Position numbers and translations under genes: made by a program. This document shows, one piece after another, positions 6,619 through 10,415 of a DNA stretch of 10,415 nt; position 1 is the stretch's first letter; every line of letters starts with the position of its first letter. The stretch is from an uncultured Desulfobacca sp. (GTDB lineage: Bacteria; Desulfobacterota; Desulfobaccia; Desulfobaccales; Desulfobaccaceae): assembly GCA_937958145.1 (NCBI GenBank), contig CALGOE010000258.1, positions 1 through 10,415 of the forward strand. Direction: 5' to 3'. The notes under the pieces are model-generated. The model made no database searches, was not told the DNA's origin, and saw nothing but the letters and a program-made list of their open reading frames with translations.

Positions 6619-7656
6619 ATGGCGGTGACCTATCGCGATGCCGGGGTGGATATTGCCGAAGCGGCAGCATTTTTAAAAAATATCCGCTCCCTGGCCAAAT
6701 CCACCTTTCGCAGCGGCGTCCTGGGGGAAATCGGCGGCTTCGGCGCCTTTTTCCACCTCAATATCCATAAATACACCGACCCGGTGCTGGTCTCGTCCAC
6801 GGACGGGGTGGGGACCAAGATCAAAATCGCCGTGGCCATGAACAAACATGACACCATCGGCATCGATCTGGTGGCCATGTGTGCCAATGACATCATTGTC
6901 CACGGCGCCACCCCCCTCTTTTTCCTGGACTACCTGGCCATGGGGCGACTGCGCCAGGAGGTGGCCACCCAGATTATCCAAGGCATCAGCGCCGGCTGCA
7001 TCCAGGCCCGCTGCGCCCTCATCGGCGGCGAAACCGCCGAAATGCCCGGCATGTATCAGGATGACGACTACGATCTGGCCGGTTTTGTCGTCGGCGTGGT
7101 GGAACGGAACCGGATCATCGACGGCTCCGAGATCGCAGTGGGCGACCGCCTCATCGGTATTGCCTCCAGCGGTCTGCACGCCAACGGCTTCTCCCTGGTG
7201 CGCAAGGTCCTCCTGGAACAACACGGCCTCGCCCTGGATGCCCATGTGCCTCTCCTGGGACGGACCCTGGGAGAGGAACTCCTGCAGCCAACCCGCATCT
7301 ACGTGGATACCATCCTCAATCTGGTCCGGGACTTCCCTCTGGCCGGCCTGGCCCATATCACCGGCGGCGGCTTGACCGAAAATCTCCCCCGCATCCTGCC
7401 CCAATCCTGCCAGGCGGTAATTCACCGGCGGCAGTGGTCGCCTCCACCGATCTTTTCGTTTTTACAGGAAAAAGGTGAGATCCCCGAGGAAGAGATGTGG
7501 CGGGTCTTCAACAACGGCATCGGCATGGTCGTGGTGGTGGGAGAAGAACACGTCCAAGACGTGCTGCAGCGCTTGACCGCTTTCCAGGAAACCGCCTATA
7601 TCCTGGGCGAAATTATCCACCGGAAACCGGGAGACGAGCCGATCCTCTACGTCTGA
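6619..7656 (+). CDS. purM: Phosphoribosylformylglycinamidine cyclo-ligase (AIR synthetase)
   Basis: ATP-dependent closure of the imidazole ring, FGAM to AIR (EC 6.3.3.1), step five of de novo purine synthesis; a homodimeric cytoplasmic enzyme. It is 345 aa, the usual length. Signature motifs: STDGVGTKIKIA (60-71), IGIDLVAMCANDI (80-92), FFLDYLA, IGGETAEMPGMY (135-146) with the catalytic-region acidic residues, IASSGLHANGFSL, HITGGGLTENLPR and FNNGIGMVVVV. The start ATG at 6619 follows GGGGGGAAG and gives the standard N-terminus (YRDAGVDIAEA). It follows the DUF134 gene by 82 bp, separated by a GC hairpin. Other purine genes are not in the window, although a purine nucleoside phosphorylase diverges nearby. 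No clear T-tract terminator with a strong stem follows it. Confidence 0.97.
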   Translation: MAVTYRDAGVDIAEAAAFLKNIRSLAKSTFRSGVLGEIGGFGAFFHLNIHKYTDPVLVSSTDGVGTKIKIAVAMNKHDTIGIDLVAMCANDIIVHGATPLFFLDYLAMGRLRQEVATQIIQGISAGCIQARCALIGGETAEMPGMYQDDDYDLAGFVVGVVERNRIIDGSEIAVGDRLIGIASSGLHANGFSLVRKVLLEQHGLALDAHVPLLGRTLGEELLQPTRIYVDTILNLVRDFPLAGLAHITGGGLTENLPRILPQSCQAVIHRRQWSPPPIFSFLQEKGEIPEEEMWRVFNNGIGMVVVVGEEHVQDVLQRLTAFQETAYILGEIIHRKPGDEPILYV

Positions 7657-7801
7657 CGTCGCCGGCACCGCGGCCCCCTCTCCCGCTGGTGCACCTCTGA
7701 ATATGGGCGCAAAGAACTGGTTACTGCGGCGGGAAGGTAATTTTTTTCAGCTTATCGAGAACAATATTCTTTTTTGTTGCCACAAGCCTTTTCTCTTCGT
7801 C

Positions 7802-7829
7802 AATTATTTGACATAAACGTCAAATAATT
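7802..7829. repeat. AT-rich perfect inverted repeat in the purM/fmdB convergent gap
   Basis: AATTATTTGAC (7802-7812) and GTCAAATAATT (7819-7829) are perfect 11-bp arms around a 6-nt loop ATAAAC. It lies in the 196-bp gap between the 3' ends of purM and the FmdB-like gene. T-rich runs lie upstream (7741-7747, 7770-7776), not 3' of the stem, so on sequence it is a poor intrinsic terminator. A bidirectional terminator of unusual form or a protein-binding site remain possible. Confidence 0.45.
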
Positions 7830-7852
7830 ATCACGAACCGGCGCCGCCGCCT

Positions 7853-8041
7853 TCAGGCCACTTTCTGCTCTTTCGAGGTCCGCTCTTCTTCGGGCTGCTC
7901 AAAATAGGGCCGAAAGACGTCATCGCTCAGGCGCAGCATGAGATTGCCGCACTCCAAACAGAGGGCGGTATCATCGTCCAAACCACCGATCCTTTCATCT
8001 TCAGCCTGGCACTGGATACATTTGTATTCATACACGGGCAT
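7853..8041 (-). CDS. FmdB-family small zinc-ribbon protein
   Basis: A 62-aa protein starting MPVYEYKC, the classic N-terminus of the FmdB/CxxC regulatory-protein family. Two Cys pairs, C8-x2-C11 and C28-x2-C31, form a single zinc ribbon. The tail (RPYFEQPEEERTSKEQK) is charged and probably disordered. The start is set at 8039-8041 because AAGGAGGAGG (8050-8059) lies 8 nt upstream; the frame continues further upstream but without the family signature. FmdB was named from formamidase regulation; most members have no established function, so no specific role is claimed. It stands alone, converging on purM, behind a sigma-54-like promoter. Confidence 0.85.
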   Translation of the reverse strand: MPVYEYKCIQCQAEDERIGGLDDDTALCLECGNLMLRLSDDVFRPYFEQPEEERTSKEQKVA

Positions 8042-8086
8042 GGTCGCCGCCTCCTCCTTGTAAGTTGAACTTTTCACAATCTTATA

Positions 8087-8103
8087 ATGCAAAGAATATG
8101 CCA
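8087..8103 (-). promoter_or_regulatory. Sigma-54 (RpoN) type -24/-12 promoter for the FmdB-like gene
   Basis: On the minus strand TGGCATATTCTTTGCAT fits TGGCAY-N5-TTGCAW, with GG and GC separated by exactly 10 nt as sigma-54 requires. The predicted start is near 8077, giving a leader of about 35 nt containing the strong AAGGAGGAGG site. A TATAAG (minus strand, around 8081-8086) just downstream could be a sigma-70 -10, but no good -35 is spaced to it. A GGGGA-N4-TCCCC inverted repeat (about 8110-8123) lies immediately upstream. Confidence 0.5.
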
Positions 8104-8635
8104 CTAACCGGGGATATCTCCCCCTCTCCCGCCCCTGTCAAGGTAAAGCCCCTTGGTGAGAAAAGGGTGAGGATTCTGTGTGTTTCCATCTTTTTCCTTC
8201 ATTTCCAGACCAGTTGCCGGTGCGGAGCATGCGCTCGGCGCCGTGGCTTGGCCGTTTCAGGGTTCCGGCGGCCCTCCGTGCGTCGGTGACGGCCAAAAAA
8301 ATTTTTGATAAAAACGGTGCGCCTGGCGCCGCCGGCCCCTGCCCACGGTCCTGCCAGGGGGAATTTTGCCCCCCTGACGGGGAAAACGGTATCATCGGCA
8401 CTATTCCTCTCACCCTGAGAAAAGTTCTTCCGACTGCGCCGCCCTGCGGCAACCCGCCTGCAGCCCGCCGACTGGTGCCGAACTCTCTTATTTTTTCGGC
8501 TGCCGCCGCCCCCTGCCTTTTTTCTGGTGACCAAGCCGCCCGTCGGCGCCAGTGCTCCAGGAGATGGGGCACATTTGCCACGCTTTGCCCTCCCCTGGGC
8601 CTGGCAGCTTCTCTATCCCTCAACTAGTAATTCGC

Positions 8636-8662
8636 TTGCAGCTATATCCAAAATGACATAAT
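8636..8662 (+). promoter_or_regulatory. Extended -10 promoter placing the uvrB transcript start at its ATG
   Basis: CATAAT (8657-8662, 5 of 6 to TATAAT) is preceded by TGA, forming an extended -10. A weak TTGCAG (8636-8641) lies 15 bp upstream, which is short for a -35. Only 8 nt separate the -10 from the uvrB ATG, so the expected start of transcription is at about 8669-8671. No Shine-Dalgarno precedes the ATG, consistent with a leaderless mRNA. Confidence 0.45.
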
Positions 8663-8670
8663 CTATTATC

Positions 8671-10415
8671 ATGTCCGAGAAGTTTCAACTGGTCGTGCCC
8701 TTTGCCCCCAGCGGTGATCAGCCCCAGGCCATCCGCCAATTAGTGGCCGGGGTCCGGGAGGGGGTTCCCCATCAGGTCCTCCTGGGGGTGACCGGCTCTG
8801 GCAAGACCTTTACCATCGCCAACGTTATTGCCGAAGTCAATCTGCCCACTTTGGTGCTGGCCCCCAACAAGACCTTGGCCGCCCAATTATATGGGGAATT
8901 CAAGGAGTTCTTTCCTCACAACGCCGTGGAGTATTTTGTCAGCTACTACGATTACTACCAGCCGGAAGCCTATATCCCCCAAAGCGATCTCTATATTGAG
9001 AAAGACTCCTCCATCAACGAAGCCATTGACCGCCTGCGCCATTCGGCCACCCGTTCCCTCCTGGACCGCAACGATGTAATTATCGTCGCCAGCGTCTCCT
9101 GCATTTATGGTCTGGGGTCTCCAGAGGCCTATCAGGGCATGCTCCTCTATCTGGAGAAAGGCATGACCCGGAAAAGGGAAGAGGTGCTGGCCAAACTGGT
9201 GGAAATCCTCTATGAACGCAACGACGTGGATTTCCACCGGGGAACCTTCCGGGTGCGGGGGGACCGGGTGGAGATCTTCCCGGCCTACGAGGAAGACCGG
9301 GCCATCGCCGTCCATTTCTGGGGCGATGAAGTGGAAGCGATCCATGAAATCGACCCCCTGCGGCGGCAAAGCCGGCGCTCCCTGGAAAAAATCACCATCT
9401 ATCCGGCCAGCCATTACGTCACCCCCGAGGCCCAACGGGAGCGGGCCCTCATCGCCATCGAGGCGGAGTTGCAGGAACGGGTGGCCTGGTTCAAGGCCCA
9501 GGGGAAGCTCCTGGAGGCCCAGCGGCTCTGGGAACGCACCCGCTTTGACCTTGAAATGCTGCGGGAGGTGGGATTTTGCCACGGTATTGAAAATTATTCC
9601 CGGCATCTCACCGGCCGTCAGCCGGGGGAACCGCCCCCCACGCTCCTGGACTATCTCCCCCGCCGCTCCCTGGTGGTCATCGATGAAAGTCACATCACCA
9701 TTCCCCAGCTCCGGGGGATGTACAACGGCGATCGTTCCCGCAAAGAGACCCTGGTGGCCTACGGCTTCCGCCTGCCCTCGGCCCTGGACAACCGACCCCT
9801 CAATTTCCAGGAGTTCTCCAGCCGGGTACATCAACTCATTTATGTCTCGGCCACTCCCGGCCCCTATGAACTGGAAATGGCCGCCGGCCGGGTGGTGGAG
9901 CAGATTGTTCGCCCCACCGGCCTGATGGACCCCAAAATCACCGTCAAGCCCGCAGCCAACCAGGTGGACGATCTCCTGGGAGAGATTCGCGCCCGTCTGG
10001 AGCGGCGGGAGCGGGTCCTGGTGACTACCCTCACCAAACGTCTGGCCGAGGACCTCACCGAATACTACAACACCCTGGGGTTGAAAGTGCGCTACCTCCA
10101 CTCCGACATTACCACCCTGGAGCGCATGGAGATCCTGCGGGACTTGCGGTTGGGGGTTTTTGAGGTGTTGATCGGCATCAATCTGCTGCGGGAAGGCTTA
10201 GACCTGCCCGAGGTATCCCTGGTGGCGATTCTGGATGCCGATAAGGAGGGTTTTCTCCGTTCCGAGCGTTCCCTGATCCAGACCTGCGGCCGGGCGGCCC
10301 GGAACGTCAACGGGCGAGTGATCCTCTACGCCGACCGGGAGACCGACTCGATCCGGGCGGCGCTGGAGGAGACGGACCGGCGCCGCGCCCTCCAGGCGGC
10401 CTACAACCAGGAGCA
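8671..10415 (+). CDS. uvrB: Excinuclease ABC subunit B, UvrB (C-terminus cut by window edge)
   Basis: The damage-verifying helicase-like subunit of nucleotide excision repair; loaded by UvrA, it then recruits UvrC. I read 581 codons from ATG 8671 to the right edge, against a usual 660-700. Motifs: GDQPQAI (15-21), Walker A GVTGSGKT (39-46), the DNA-wedging beta-hairpin region VSYYDYYQPEAY (90-101), SVSCIYGLGSPEAY (141-154), YERNDVDFHRGTFRVRGD, the DESH box (338-341), IYVSATPGPYE, LHSDITTLER, NLLREGLDLPEVSL and QTCGRAARN (537-545; usually QTIGRAARN). The C-terminal UVR domain that contacts UvrC would lie beyond the window. An in-frame TAA at 8659-8661 rules out an upstream start. No ribosome site precedes the ATG. 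No CTG-N10-CAG LexA box was seen, though LexA motifs differ between phyla. Confidence 0.97.
   Translation, partial: MSEKFQLVVPFAPSGDQPQAIRQLVAGVREGVPHQVLLGVTGSGKTFTIANVIAEVNLPTLVLAPNKTLAAQLYGEFKEFFPHNAVEYFVSYYDYYQPEAYIPQSDLYIEKDSSINEAIDRLRHSATRSLLDRNDVIIVASVSCIYGLGSPEAYQGMLLYLEKGMTRKREEVLAKLVEILYERNDVDFHRGTFRVRGDRVEIFPAYEEDRAIAVHFWGDEVEAIHEIDPLRRQSRRSLEKITIYPASHYVTPEAQRERALIAIEAELQERVAWFKAQGKLLEAQRLWERTRFDLEMLREVGFCHGIENYSRHLTGRQPGEPPPTLLDYLPRRSLVVIDESHITIPQLRGMYNGDRSRKETLVAYGFRLPSALDNRPLNFQEFSSRVHQLIYVSATPGPYELEMAAGRVVEQIVRPTGLMDPKITVKPAANQVDDLLGEIRARLERRERVLVTTLTKRLAEDLTEYYNTLGLKVRYLHSDITTLERMEILRDLRLGVFEVLIGINLLREGLDLPEVSLVAILDADKEGFLRSERSLIQTCGRAARNVNGRVILYADRETDSIRAALEETDRRRALQAAYNQE

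Larger units (their letters stand above)
8042..8670. other. Long gene-free stretch between FmdB-like gene and uvrB
   Basis: This 629-bp stretch separates two divergent genes. Its ends hold the sigma-54-like promoter (minus) and the uvrB promoter (plus). The middle contains frames of about 150-160 aa on both strands (8178-8627 plus, 8138-8623 minus). Their translations are low-complexity, Arg/Ala/Pro/Gly-rich, without family motifs or a good ribosome site, so I do not call them genes. A perfect 7-bp hairpin CAGGGGG/CCCCCTG with an 8-nt loop lies at 8355-8376. Cytosine-rich tracts dominate the plus strand. I recognise no tRNA, SRP RNA or RNase P signature. Confidence 0.5.

Noticed and set aside
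8165..8416. AGGGTGAG (about 8164-8171) complementary to CTCACCCT (about 8409-8416), a possible closing stem of a 250-nt RNA
   Set aside because: An 8-bp complementary pair is expected by chance a couple of times in about 560 bp, and the interior shows no conserved RNA core.
8138..8627. Overlapping 149-aa (plus) and 161-aa (minus) frames in the fmdB-uvrB gap
   Set aside because: Low-complexity Arg/Ala/Gly/Pro-rich translations on both strands, no ribosome site and no motif; typical of non-coding GC-rich DNA.
8887..10101. A 404-aa minus-strand frame opposite uvrB
   Set aside because: Antisense shadow of uvrB, whose conserved helicase motifs run continuously on the plus strand.

Overview
The window reads as ordinary, GC-rich chromosomal DNA of a free-living bacterium. 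A Desulfobacterota (former Deltaproteobacteria) host is my best guess. It rests on the DUF134 regulator, the GH57/DUF3536-type protein, FmdB-like zinc ribbons, a dispersed GC-rich palindromic repeat and a good sigma-54-type promoter. No 16S rRNA or other decisive marker is present, so taxonomy is inference. No rRNA, tRNA, CRISPR array, integrase or transposase was seen.

Layout, left to right. Positions 1-5906 are all on the minus strand. Read in transcription order, from high to low coordinates, they are: a purine nucleoside phosphorylase (5067-5906); an unrecognised 124-aa helical protein (4614-4988); a 306-bp gap with palindromic repeats; cytoplasmic beta-N-acetylhexosaminidase nagZ (3321-4307); a 347-bp gap with a good extended -10 promoter; treZ (1129-2973); and a GH57 glycosidase that overlaps treZ by 7 nt and runs off the left edge (1-1135). 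Diverging from the phosphorylase on the plus strand are a DUF134 HTH/zinc-ribbon regulator (6111-6536) and purM (6619-7656). A short FmdB-like zinc ribbon (7853-8041, minus) converges on purM and sits behind a sigma-54-like promoter. After a 629-bp gene-free stretch comes uvrB (8671 to the right edge, plus), which looks leaderless.

How the genes fit together. treZ and the GH57 gene form a translationally coupled alpha-glucan/trehalose unit. TreY, the usual partner of TreZ, is not in the window and may lie beyond the left edge. The phosphorylase (purine salvage) and purM (de novo purine synthesis) flank a shared AT-rich divergent promoter region, with the DUF134 regulator as the first gene on the purM side. 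NagZ (murein recycling) and UvrB (nucleotide excision repair) are housekeeping genes with no clear link to their neighbours.

I do not see a convincing undescribed system. The items most worth a second look are the sigma-54-type promoter of the small zinc ribbon, the leaderless arrangement of uvrB, the palindromic repeat mosaic at 4382-4563, the treZ/GH57 overlap, and the unassigned 124-aa protein. Both edge genes (GH57 and uvrB) are open-ended.
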